From Planctomycetota bacterium (GTDB lineage Bacteria > Planctomycetota > Planctomycetia > Planctomycetales > Planctomycetaceae): a stretch of DNA of 36,753 nt. Shown in pieces: positions 8,361 through 17,099 of the stretch. The position numbers and the translations under genes are program-made. Below the pieces are notes generated by a model, which did no database searches, had not been told where the DNA came from, and was given only the letters and a program-made list of their open reading frames with translations. The number at the start of each line of letters is the position of its first letter. The first letter of the stretch is position 1. The DNA lies in assembly GCA_021781115.1 (NCBI GenBank), contig JAJXXL010000332.1, forward strand, positions 1 to 36,753. Direction: 5' to 3'.

Positions 8361-11300
8361 ATGAGCGCTCACGACGATTCGGCAGCCGTGTTGAAGTTCC
8401 CGCGTCTTGCCGCGCGGCGGCCGTTGGCACAGCCCGCTTGCGCCGCGGCTGAACCCGGCATGGAAGCCGTTTTAGCAGCAGACAAGTCGCGCGGGTTACT
8501 GTTGCATGAATTCTTTGAAGCTCAGGCCGATGCTCACCCCGACCGTACCGCTCTGGTATGCGGCGGCGTGCAGATCACGTACGCCGGGCTGGAGCGGGCC
8601 GCGAACCAGTTGGCCCGGCGGCTGCGTGCGGGGGGCGTGGGGCATGGCGATTGTGTGGCGTTTCAATTGCCACGATCGCTGGACGTACCGATTGCACTGT
8701 TGGCCATTTTGAAAACCGGCGCCGCCTACGTACCGCTCGACTTCGAATGGCCCCGCGATCGCGTCGCCTATATCCTGGCCGACTGCCACGTGCATACGTT
8801 CATCACGGTCGACGATCACACAGCGGGGGGAGTCGCGTGCCACGTGCATCGGCTCGAGCCGGCGGCCGGCCGCGCGTCGTCAGCCAGCCGACCGGCTGAA
8901 CGCTTGACGCGGGCCGAATCGGGCGCGACGCCCGACGACCCGTGCTATGTGATTTACACGTCAGGTTCGACGGGCCGGCCCAAAGGGGTCGAAATCCTGC
9001 ATCGGAACGCGTGCAACCTCGTCCTGGCCGAACGCGACCTGTTCGGCGTTCAGCCCGATGATCGCGTGTTTCAGGGGTTTTCTCCAGCGTTTGACGCATC
9101 AGTCGAGGAGTTCTGGCTGGCGTTTGCGACCGGTGCGGCGCTGGTCATTGGCACATCGGAAATCGTGCATTCCGGGCCTGGCCTGTCGCGCTGGCTCGAA
9201 GAACAGCGCGTGTCAGTGCTGTCGTGCGTACCGACCTTGTTGTCGATGATGGACGGCGACGCCACATCAGTACGGTTGCTGATCGTGGGGGGGGAGCAGT
9301 GCCCGATTGACCTGGTGCGGCGATGGTGCCGCCCTGGCCGGCGAATGTTCAATACCTACGGCCCGACCGAAGCCACCGTCATCGCGACCTGTACCGAATG
9401 CGACCCCGCGCGGCCCGTGACAATCGGCCGCCCGATTGCGAATTACTCGGTGCACATTCTCGACGAAGCACTGCAACCTGTCGCGCCCGGCGAAGCAGGT
9501 GAATTGCATATCGGCGGCGCTGGCCTGGCGCGAGGCTATGTCGGCTTGCCCGAATTGACGCGGCAGAAGTTCATCGAAAATGTCCTGCTGCCGGGCGGTG
9601 GTTTCGCGCCGCGATTGTACAAAACGGGCGATCTGGCCCGGTTTACCGAAGCGGGCGACATCGATTTTCTAGGGCGGATCGACGCGCAGGTCAAACTGCG
9701 CGGGTTTCGCATCGAACTGACGGAAATCGAGGCGGCGCTGGCCGAGCAGCCGGGTGTGCTCGCTGCCGCCGTGGCCCTTCGTGAAGATGTGCCGGGTGTG
9801 CAGTACCTGGTCGGCTACATAGTGCCGCGGTCCGACGCCAACCCGCCCAGCGATGATGAACTGAAGGCGGCGTTGCGGCAGCGATTGCCGGCGTACATGG
9901 TTCCCGCCGTGATTGACGCGATCGAGGAATTGCCCCGGCTGACGAGTGGCAAACTCGACCGAAAGGCGCTGCCCGCGCCCCGCCCCCGCGAGGCGCCCGC
10001 GGGAGCGGGCGTGACTCTGCCGCGAACCGACATTGAGAGAGCTCTGGCCGCGATCTGGAATGAACTGTTCGCACCCACTCCGGTATCGATTGGCGACAAT
10101 TTCTTTCTCGACCTCGGCGGGCATTCGCTGCTGGCGGCGCGCATGGTTTCGGCGATGCGCCGCGACCCGCGATTCGAACGCCTGTCGATGCTTGATTTGT
10201 ATAACTTCCCGACGATCGCCGCGCTGGCGCAGCGGCTCGAAGAGGCTCCGGCGAAGGCGGTTGCCGCGGCGGCAAAAGCGGCGGTGGTCGACACGGCGGC
10301 GGTCGTGCATCGCCCGTCGTCGCGAGCACATTATTTCTGCGGGTTGATGCAGCTCGGCACGCTGTATTTCGTGCTGGGCCTGTTTTCGCTGCAATGGCTC
10401 GCCCCCTACCTGACCTATAGCTGGATGATCGACGACGAGTACCCCGTGATTGAGGCGGTGCTGGGGTCGCTGGCCAGCTTGATCGTGGTATACCCCGTGA
10501 TGCTGGTGGCTTCGATCGTTGTCAAATGGACCGTCATCGGGCGGTATAAGCCGGGCGATTACCCGCTGTGGGGCGCGTATTACTTTCGCTGGTGGCTGGT
10601 CAACGCGTTTCAATCGGTCGTGCCGGTGAGCTACCTGGCGGGCACCCCGCTGTTGAACTGGTATTATCGCGTCATGGGGGCGCACATCGGCTCGAACGTG
10701 TACCTCGGCTCAGACAATGCATCTGTGTTCGACCTGCTGAGCATTGGCGATGACTCGGCCGTGGGCGTCGATTCCAGCCTGGCCTGTCACACCGTCGAAA
10801 ACGGCTGGCTGCGGCTGGGAACGGTGCGCATCGGACGGCGCTGCATTGTCGGTTCGCGGTGTGTCGTCCGCGAGAATGCAGTGCTTGAAGACGGCGCGCA
10901 GCTCGACGACCTGTCGCTGTTGCCCCGGGGTGGTCGCGTGGGCCTCGGCCAGCGATGGGCCGGGGCGCCCGCGCGGCTCGCGCCGGGTGCGAGCCACGCC
11001 GCGCCCTCCGCATTTCCACGCCCGAGTCGGCTGCGGCGGTGCATATACGGCGGCTTGTATGTCCTCGGTGTGCTGGCGGTGCCCATCTTTGTTCTCGCGG
11101 CGATCTTTCCCGGCATGATGGTCATGTCACATCTCAACGCGCACGACGATTATTACTGGTATCTCGCATTATCGCCGGTGGTCGCCGTGTCATTCGTCAG
11201 TTTGCTGTGCCTGGAAATCGCGCTGATCAAATGGCTGCTGCTGGGCCGGGTCAAGCCGGGCCGGTACCCGCTGTTCAGCGGGTTCGTGGCCCGAAAATGG

Positions 11301-12440
11301 TTCGTCGACAAGTTGATGGAACTGAGTCTCGACGTTGTCGGCACGCTGTACGCCACGTTGTATCTGGCGCCCTGGTACCGGCTGCTCGGTGCGCGGTTGG
11401 GCCGCCGCACCGAAATCTCGACCGCCTCGTTCATTTCGCCCGACCTGCTCGAACTGGGCGACGAGGCATTCATTGCTGACGCGGTTTCGCTGGGCGCTGC
11501 CCGCGTCGAGCGGGGCGGCGTGTCGATTGCCCCGGTGCGCGTCGGCAAGCGCACGTTCATTGGCAACAGTGCGCTGCTGCCGCCCGGCGCCGACATCGGC
11601 GACAATTGCCTCATCGGCTGCCTTTCGTCGCCGCCGGCTGCCGATGAGGCGCGCCGGCCGGGTTCGGCCTGGCTCGGATCGCCCGCGTTTCACCTGCCCC
11701 AGCGGCAGCAAAGCGCGCCGTTCGCCGAGGATTGCACCTATCGCCCCGCGCGTAAACTGTGGTGGCAGCGGGCCGCCATGGAATTCGTCCGGATCACGCT
11801 GCCCTCGACCTGCTTCATCATGCTGACCAGCGTGTTGCTGTCGGTGCTGGTCATGTTGCGCGGCGAAACTTACCCCGCGGTGATTGTGGCCGCCTTTCCG
11901 GTCTTGTATGCCGCATTCGGCTGCGCCGCGGCCCTGATCGTCATTGTCCTGAAATGGACGCTCATGGGCCGTTACCGACCCGGCGAGCGGCCGCTGTGGA
12001 GCCCGTTCGTTTGGCGCACGGAACTGGTGACGGCCATGCACGACAATCTGGCTCATGTTTTTCTGACCGGCATGTTGGCGGGAACGCCGTTCCTGGCCTG
12101 GTACTTGCGGCTCCTGGGCGCGAAGATTGGGCGGCGGGTGTATCTCGCGTCAGACGAGTTGACCGAATTCGATCTGGTGCAGATTGGCGACGACGCCTGC
12201 ATCAACCATGACGCCACACTGCAAACCCATCTGTTTGAAGACCGCGTCATGAAAATGGGCCCGGTCGAAGTCGGTGCCGGGTGCAATGTGGGCAGCCTGT
12301 CGCTCGTGTTGTACGGCGCCCGCATGGAGCCCGGTTCGACGCTGGGCGACCTGTCGCTGCTCATGAAAGGCGAGGTTTTGCCCGCGCATTCGCGGTGGGA
12401 AGGAATTCCAGCGCAACGCGCGCCGGCGACCGGCGGTTGA
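8361..12440 (+). CDS. Pls/PosA-type single-module NRPS-like synthetase
   Basis: The 1359-aa protein has an adenylation domain (about 40-545), a carrier domain (about 560-630) and a membrane region (about 645-1350). Adenylation motifs seen are YVIYTSGSTGRPKGV, NTYGPTE, ELHIGGAGLARGY, YKTGDLAR, GRIDAQVKLRGFRIEL and GKLDRKALP (Lys531). The carrier site is LGGHSLLA with Ser589. The membrane region is three repeats of about 240 aa, each with two helices, a KWxxxGRxxPGxxPL motif (near 720, 957 and 1198) and a hexapeptide left-handed-helix domain ending W.G.PA. There is no condensation or thioesterase domain. Streptomyces poly-epsilon-lysine synthetase (Pls) has this order and near-identical size. 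By hand alignment to PheA the pocket reads D-A-E-S-I-G-T-V-I-K, and the Glu (residue 249) would suit a basic amino acid. The actual product is unknown. Confidence 0.88.
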   Translation: MSAHDDSAAVLKFPRLAARRPLAQPACAAAEPGMEAVLAADKSRGLLLHEFFEAQADAHPDRTALVCGGVQITYAGLERAANQLARRLRAGGVGHGDCVAFQLPRSLDVPIALLAILKTGAAYVPLDFEWPRDRVAYILADCHVHTFITVDDHTAGGVACHVHRLEPAAGRASSASRPAERLTRAESGATPDDPCYVIYTSGSTGRPKGVEILHRNACNLVLAERDLFGVQPDDRVFQGFSPAFDASVEEFWLAFATGAALVIGTSEIVHSGPGLSRWLEEQRVSVLSCVPTLLSMMDGDATSVRLLIVGGEQCPIDLVRRWCRPGRRMFNTYGPTEATVIATCTECDPARPVTIGRPIANYSVHILDEALQPVAPGEAGELHIGGAGLARGYVGLPELTRQKFIENVLLPGGGFAPRLYKTGDLARFTEAGDIDFLGRIDAQVKLRGFRIELTEIEAALAEQPGVLAAAVALREDVPGVQYLVGYIVPRSDANPPSDDELKAALRQRLPAYMVPAVIDAIEELPRLTSGKLDRKALPAPRPREAPAGAGVTLPRTDIERALAAIWNELFAPTPVSIGDNFFLDLGGHSLLAARMVSAMRRDPRFERLSMLDLYNFPTIAALAQRLEEAPAKAVAAAAKAAVVDTAAVVHRPSSRAHYFCGLMQLGTLYFVLGLFSLQWLAPYLTYSWMIDDEYPVIEAVLGSLASLIVVYPVMLVASIVVKWTVIGRYKPGDYPLWGAYYFRWWLVNAFQSVVPVSYLAGTPLLNWYYRVMGAHIGSNVYLGSDNASVFDLLSIGDDSAVGVDSSLACHTVENGWLRLGTVRIGRRCIVGSRCVVRENAVLEDGAQLDDLSLLPRGGRVGLGQRWAGAPARLAPGASHAAPSAFPRPSRLRRCIYGGLYVLGVLAVPIFVLAAIFPGMMVMSHLNAHDDYYWYLALSPVVAVSFVSLLCLEIALIKWLLLGRVKPGRYPLFSGFVARKWFVDKLMELSLDVVGTLYATLYLAPWYRLLGARLGRRTEISTASFISPDLLELGDEAFIADAVSLGAARVERGGVSIAPVRVGKRTFIGNSALLPPGADIGDNCLIGCLSSPPAADEARRPGSAWLGSPAFHLPQRQQSAPFAEDCTYRPARKLWWQRAAMEFVRITLPSTCFIMLTSVLLSVLVMLRGETYPAVIVAAFPVLYAAFGCAAALIVIVLKWTLMGRYRPGERPLWSPFVWRTELVTAMHDNLAHVFLTGMLAGTPFLAWYLRLLGAKIGRRVYLASDELTEFDLVQIGDDACINHDATLQTHLFEDRVMKMGPVEVGAGCNVGSLSLVLYGARMEPGSTLGDLSLLMKGEVLPAHSRWEGIPAQRAPATGG

Positions 12441-12512
12441 CGCTGGCCCACGACGCCCGGCCACGGTGCGATTGGCGTTTTCGGCTTGAGCCCGCATGCG
12501 GCCGGAGGCATG

Positions 12513-13259
12513 TCACGTCAGCGCGCCGTTGGCGCGCACGACCTGCCCGCTGACCCACCGCGCCTCGTCAGAAGCAAGAAACGCCACGACTTCGGCGATA
12601 TCGGCCGGCTGACCCAGCCTTCCGAACGCCGATAGCCCGGCGAGAAACTGCAACGATTGAGGCGTTTCGGTGTGGAGCAACAGGTCGGTTTCGACAGGCC
12701 CCGGCGCCACGGCATTCACCGTGATTTTCCGCGCGCCGACTTCCCGAGACAACGACCGCACAAATTGCTCGACCGCCGCCTTTGTTCCCGAATAGGCGGC
12801 GTAGCCGGGAACCATCATCGCCGTAAGCGTGGTTGAGAACGCAATGATCCGCCCGCCGTCGGCAAGGTGGCGGGCGGCCTCCTGCATGACAAAAAAGGCG
12901 CCCTTGGCATTGATGTCGAAAATGCGGTCGAAATCTTCTTCGGTCGTATCGGTAAACGGCTTGTGAATCATGACCCCCGCCGTGGCGACGACGATATCGA
13001 CTTGGCCGAATGCGCCCAGGGTTTGCTCGAACAGCCGGCGGATTTCGGCCGGGCGGCCCACATCGGCCTGAAGCGCCACCGCTCGACCACCACGGTTTTC
13101 AATATCTGCGACAACCTCAGCGGCAGCCTCGCGCCCCTGGGAAAAGTTCACGCCAATGCTGGCGCCGGCGCGGGCGAGGCGTTCGGCCACGGCCCGCCCG
13201 ATTCCACGCGAGGCCCCAGTCACCAATGCCACTTTGCCCGTCAAGCTCGACTGAACCAT
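12513..13259 (-). CDS. SDR-family oxidoreductase
   Basis: This classical short-chain dehydrogenase/reductase is 248 aa from the ATG at 13259. It has the nucleotide-binding motif TGASRGIG, the VATAG variant of NNAG, the catalytic Ser region (IIAFSTT) and the YSGTK (YxxxK) active site. The PGPVETDLL stretch and the C-terminal WVSGQVVRANGA are typical of the FabG-like branch. The ORF track extends it to 334 aa, but AGGAAGGG lies 7 nt before the ATG at 13259 and the family motif begins a few residues later, so the shorter form is chosen. NADP(H) preference is likely from the Arg in GASRGIG but not certain. The substrate cannot be told. It is convergent with the NRPS-like gene and not an obvious partner of it. 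Confidence 0.9.
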   Translation of the reverse strand: MVQSSLTGKVALVTGASRGIGRAVAERLARAGASIGVNFSQGREAAAEVVADIENRGGRAVALQADVGRPAEIRRLFEQTLGAFGQVDIVVATAGVMIHKPFTDTTEEDFDRIFDINAKGAFFVMQEAARHLADGGRIIAFSTTLTAMMVPGYAAYSGTKAAVEQFVRSLSREVGARKITVNAVAPGPVETDLLLHTETPQSLQFLAGLSAFGRLGQPADIAEVVAFLASDEARWVSGQVVRANGALT

Positions 13260-13266
13260 ACTCACA

Positions 13267-13274
13267 CCCTTCCT
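13267..13274 (-). promoter_or_regulatory. Ribosome-binding site that sets the SDR start
   Basis: AGGAAGGG on the minus strand lies 7 nt upstream of the ATG at 13259. It favours this start over the longer ORF in the track. Confidence 0.6.
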
Positions 13275-13305
13275 GATCCTGAGATATGCAGCTTCCGATG
13301 GCCGC

Positions 13306-13311
13306 ATTATA
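13306..13311 (-). promoter_or_regulatory. Probable -10 box for the SDR gene
   Basis: An exact TATAAT on the minus strand lies 46 nt upstream of the SDR start codon. The best-placed -35 candidate is poor (GCTGCA at a 17-nt spacing). It lies in the gap between the SDR and the upstream transporter, so the position fits. Confidence 0.4.
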
Positions 13312-13384
13312 CCCTCATTGGAATTTGATGCAGCCGGGCCGGGCGTTTCGCTGTGCGGCGGCGCCACGGAATCGGGTCGATCTT

Positions 13385-14905
13385 TCAGCGCACGAGCGGA
13401 ACCAGCACGCGAACGAGCGTGATGATGACCACGATGCCCCCCAGATCGAGCAGCAGCCCATACCGAATCATGCGCGTGAGCGGCACGTAGCCTGAACCAT
13501 ACACGATGGCGTTGCACGGCGTTGAAACCGGCAGCATGAACCCCAGGCTCGACGCCATTGTGGCCGCAAGCGCCGGTTCGAGCGGGTCGACATGGGCGGC
13601 TTGCGACAGGGCAATGACGACGGGCACGACGATATTAGCCGATGCGGTGTTGGACGTCGCCTCAGAAACGACGGTCGCTACGATCGTTGCTGCCACGACG
13701 AGACCAAACCCGCCGCGCATCGGCAGCCAGGCGATCAGCGCTTGGCCGGCCGCTTCGGCGAGGCCGGTTTTGTTCGCGAGGATGCCAAACGCAAACCCGC
13801 CCCCATATAACAGCACGACGCCCCAGTCAATGTGCGCGGCTTCGTCCCAGGTAATCGCCTTGCGCCCCTGTTGGCCGGGCAGTAAAAACAGCAGCCCCGC
13901 GCCGACCAGGGCCGCAAACGCTTCAGGCATGCGGCGGCTGACCGCCTGATACGCGGGGCTGTCTTCACCGGCGGCAAAGCCGATGATTCCCGGCGTCAGC
14001 CACAGCACGACGGTCACGCCGAACGCGGCGAGCGTTGAACGCTGGGCGGTCGTCCAGGGCCCCAGGCTGGCCTTCTGGCGTGCGAGCATTTCGTCGCTGC
14101 CCTCGATCCGCCGCACGCCCGCGGGGCACAGCCAGTACAAATAGCTGAACAGAATCGCGAACAGGCACAGAACGACCGGCACGCCGATCAGCGACCAGCT
14201 AAAGAACGAGTATTCGACGTGCAACTGTTCGCGAATGTATCCCAAACCGATCAGGTTGGGCGGCGTGCCGACGGGGGTGGCCAGCCCACCAATCGAGGCG
14301 GCGAACGACGTCATGAGCATCAGCCCCGTGGCGTACCGGCGGTTGAACGGGCTGCCACCGTGCTGTTCGTTCTCGACCAGAAACCCGATAATTGACATGC
14401 CGATGGCGAACATCATGGCGGTCGTGGCGGTGTTGGAGATCCACGCGGAAATGAAGGCGGTCACGGCGCCGAATGCGAACAGAATCCTGCCGGGCCGCGG
14501 GCCAACCCATTTCAACGACAGCACGCCAAATGCAAACCGGCGGTCGAGTCCGTTCAAAAAGATGGCCCGTGCCAAAATGAACGAGCCGATAAACAGAAAC
14601 ATCAATTGATCGGCGAACGGGGCGAAGACCTCGCGGGCGGGCGCAACGCCCAAGGCCACGCACGCCGCCGCCCCCAGCAGGGCGGTCATGGGCATGGGCA
14701 GCGCCTCGGTGACCCAGAGCATGATTACGGCCGACATGACCGCTGCCAGGCGGTGGGCTTCGGTTGTCAAACCGGTCAGCGGCCGCCACAGCACCCACAG
14801 AAACAGCAGCGGGGCTGCGGCGAGCCCGATCTTGGCGCGAACAGACTCGAAGCGCCGCTCGAGGTGGCTGAGCGGTTCAACAATCGGAGTGCGCGTGGGG
14901 TCCAT
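13385..14905 (-). CDS. SLC13/DASS-family anion transporter
   Basis: The 506-aa integral membrane protein has about a dozen hydrophobic segments. The two inverted halves each carry the family's Ser-Asn-Thr signature: SNTATTAMMF in the first half and SNTASANIVVPV in the second. The second half also has the PVSTPCNAIVYGSGYVP loop. Members of this family import di- or tricarboxylates or sulfate, usually with sodium. The substrate is not decidable here. An N-terminal cytoplasmic stretch of about 25 residues comes before the first helix. It is followed by the SDR gene about 125 bp downstream, which has its own -10 box, so they are probably separate units. Confidence 0.9.
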   Translation of the reverse strand: MDPTRTPIVEPLSHLERRFESVRAKIGLAAAPLLFLWVLWRPLTGLTTEAHRLAAVMSAVIMLWVTEALPMPMTALLGAAACVALGVAPAREVFAPFADQLMFLFIGSFILARAIFLNGLDRRFAFGVLSLKWVGPRPGRILFAFGAVTAFISAWISNTATTAMMFAIGMSIIGFLVENEQHGGSPFNRRYATGLMLMTSFAASIGGLATPVGTPPNLIGLGYIREQLHVEYSFFSWSLIGVPVVLCLFAILFSYLYWLCPAGVRRIEGSDEMLARQKASLGPWTTAQRSTLAAFGVTVVLWLTPGIIGFAAGEDSPAYQAVSRRMPEAFAALVGAGLLFLLPGQQGRKAITWDEAAHIDWGVVLLYGGGFAFGILANKTGLAEAAGQALIAWLPMRGGFGLVVAATIVATVVSEATSNTASANIVVPVVIALSQAAHVDPLEPALAATMASSLGFMLPVSTPCNAIVYGSGYVPLTRMIRYGLLLDLGGIVVIITLVRVLVPLVR

Positions 14906-14950
14906 GGTGACGGGGCGTATTTTCAGGCAGGATCACAGGTCAATTCTGAT

Positions 14951-16879
14951 TCAGCACGCGGGGCGATCGAGCGCGGGCCGTGACGGCGATTCGGCCAAGT
15001 GCCATTGATGGGCCAGGCTGGCCAGGCTCGATTCAACCTGCCGCATGGCTGCCGATTGCGGAATCTGCCCCACATGTTGCAGTTCGGCGAGCAAATCGCC
15101 CAGCAGATGGTCACGTAAAAAACTGGTGAACCAGTCGACGCGCCGTGCGGTCAGGGCGGCCTGCAATTGCCGGAATCGGATTTCGACGTAACGCAACCAA
15201 TCGGTGCCGCTGGTCACCACCGTTTCGCCCGCAACCACGGCACTCGCGCCGCCCGCTAAGTCGCTCACGATATGTATGACCGAGTGCGCGGCGGCGTTCG
15301 TAAAAACATGGCCAACGGGCCCGGCAAAAGCGAAAAACACGCCCATCGACGTGAGCGGGCGGGCCGCCGCGGCCGCCGAATCGAGCCGGTGCAGCCACCG
15401 AAAGTACAGCGGGCTTTCGGTGCGAAACCGCACCATTTCTTGGGCGACGACTTCGGTCAGTTCCAGATCGAAATCGCATTGGTCATGCGCCGTGTGCAAC
15501 GCATCCATCAACTGAACTCGCGCTTGCCCGGCGAGCAGCCGTTCCAGCCGCGGACGCAGCAGATCATTGCCAACTTCACTCAGTCGCTGCAGTTCGGCGA
15601 ACAGGCTGTCGACCGTTGTCAGGAGCACCTCCCACTCCTGGCGGCGGTAGGCTATGCGCGGTTCGGGCGGGGGGGAGGTGAGTTGGCGGCGGGCCCATTG
15701 AAACGGCCACAGCACGCCCTTGCCCACCGTGCCATAAAAGTCGTGAATCGTGCGGGTCATTCCCAGACGCTGGCCACGCCACCAGTCGCGAACCGCTGCC
15801 ACGATCATACTGCCGGGCGGGGTGGGCCACTGCACCGGCGACAGGTTGGGCAGCGTCAGGGCGGCGGCGGCCTTTTGAAACGCCGCGCTCTTCTCGCGGA
15901 TCTCGGCGATGAGTGCCGGTGCGCCGGCCACGGGCGACAACACTTGCCGCACCGCGCCGCGCAGGGTGCGGAGCTTGATTTCTTCGAAATGCAGCGCGGC
16001 CAGGTCGCGGTGCAGGTCGTGTGGTTCGCCGGAAATCGCGCGCGGGGCGGCGGACGCGGCCGTTACCGCTGTTGGCAACGCTCGCCAATAAAAGGGCAGG
16101 CGGTTTTCGACCGCGGCCCGCCGATCGTTGGGGACGACGTACACCTGCATCGGAGCCACCCCGGTTTCACGCATAAACGTGTCGAGCCACAGTGGCCAGT
16201 ACGCTTCATCTTCAGGCAGCAGGCACTGGTTAAAAACAATGATGACCGCCTTGTCTTCGGCGGCGGCGCAGCGAAAGAACCGCTTCACGGCCGCGTCGTT
16301 GTACTTTTGCTGCGTCAGAACGGCAATCAGCAGGTCGGCGGAATGCCGGATGCGATCGGCCCGCAGCCAGTTGACCGGGGCGTCGCTGTCGATATCGGGA
16401 GTGTCGAGTACCAGCAGGTTGTCGGGCAATGCCGAGTTGGCCTGCCAGTACAGCCGATGTTCGTCGTGCGGTTCGAGGGCCGCCGCTGGATCTGTCCAAG
16501 GGTGCAGCTCGAACTCGGCAAAGAGTTCCGCCAGATCGTGCTCATCGTCAAACCGGAGCGGCACAAGGCAAACCGGGTGTCGCGTACCCGACGCCAGAGG
16601 GCTGACGGAACTCGCCTGGCACTGAGCGAGGTGGTTGAAGATCACGCTCTTACCGATATTGGTGCCCCCGACCACGGCCACGACGAGATACGGCGCGTCT
16701 GTGAGTTGTGGCAGCAGTTTACGCGTCAGCAGTTCGAACCAATCGCGGCTCGCAAGCGGCGGCAGGTGCAGCTCTGCCGCAGTTTGTTCAAGCTCGACGA
16801 GCGCCGCGTGCAAATCACGGGCTTCGCGGGCGGCGGCGGCAAATCGCGACTGCGACGGGTGCGGCGCTGAGTTTGGCAT
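14951..16879 (-). CDS. Dynamin-like / large GTPase domain protein
   Basis: This 642-aa protein (from the ATG at 16879) has a GTP-binding domain at about 62-260. G1 is GGTNIGKS (71-78), a switch Thr lies in SGTRHP, and G3 is LDTPDIDS. At the G4 position FNQC stands in place of NKxD, so guanine specificity is uncertain. The rest is helical, with an Ala/Gly-rich hydrophobic stretch near the C-terminus (MGVFFAFAGPVGHVF and onward) that could contact membrane, as in dynamin-like and YfjP-like proteins. The ORF track starts at a TTG at 17092, which would add 71 residues of low-complexity sequence; neither start has a convincing ribosome-binding site. The role is unknown; membrane remodelling or ribosome-linked functions are both possible. 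Confidence 0.75.
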   Translation of the reverse strand: MPNSAPHPSQSRFAAAAREARDLHAALVELEQTAAELHLPPLASRDWFELLTRKLLPQLTDAPYLVVAVVGGTNIGKSVIFNHLAQCQASSVSPLASGTRHPVCLVPLRFDDEHDLAELFAEFELHPWTDPAAALEPHDEHRLYWQANSALPDNLLVLDTPDIDSDAPVNWLRADRIRHSADLLIAVLTQQKYNDAAVKRFFRCAAAEDKAVIIVFNQCLLPEDEAYWPLWLDTFMRETGVAPMQVYVVPNDRRAAVENRLPFYWRALPTAVTAASAAPRAISGEPHDLHRDLAALHFEEIKLRTLRGAVRQVLSPVAGAPALIAEIREKSAAFQKAAAALTLPNLSPVQWPTPPGSMIVAAVRDWWRGQRLGMTRTIHDFYGTVGKGVLWPFQWARRQLTSPPPEPRIAYRRQEWEVLLTTVDSLFAELQRLSEVGNDLLRPRLERLLAGQARVQLMDALHTAHDQCDFDLELTEVVAQEMVRFRTESPLYFRWLHRLDSAAAAARPLTSMGVFFAFAGPVGHVFTNAAAHSVIHIVSDLAGGASAVVAGETVVTSGTDWLRYVEIRFRQLQAALTARRVDWFTSFLRDHLLGDLLAELQHVGQIPQSAAMRQVESSLASLAHQWHLAESPSRPALDRPAC

Positions 16880-17099
16880 GGACGGCGGAGCACTTTCGTA
16901 CGGCGGCACGGGCCAATCGGCAGCAGCCAGCGCTGCCCCCTTGGGGCCTTGTCGCCTGTTGAAAAACAGCCCCCGGCTGATTTGTCCTGCTTTGCCATCA
17001 AGATGGCAATTGGCGGCGAATTTCTCAATATCTTCGTGAAACCGGGCGCCATCGCTGTTGCGCCGCGAAAGGCTCGCATGACAGTTTGTCAAAGGGCGG

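Noticed and set aside
9669-10685. 338-aa minus-strand ORF
   Set aside because: It is antisense to the adenylation and carrier domains of the NRPS-like gene.
13260-13517. N-terminal extension of the SDR ORF
   Set aside because: It covers the TATAAT and AGGAAGGG sequences, and the Rossmann motif begins just after the ATG at 13259.
15272-16870. 532-aa plus-strand ORF
   Set aside because: It is exactly opposite the GTPase gene, which has clear motifs. The antisense frame is open because of GC-rich codon use.
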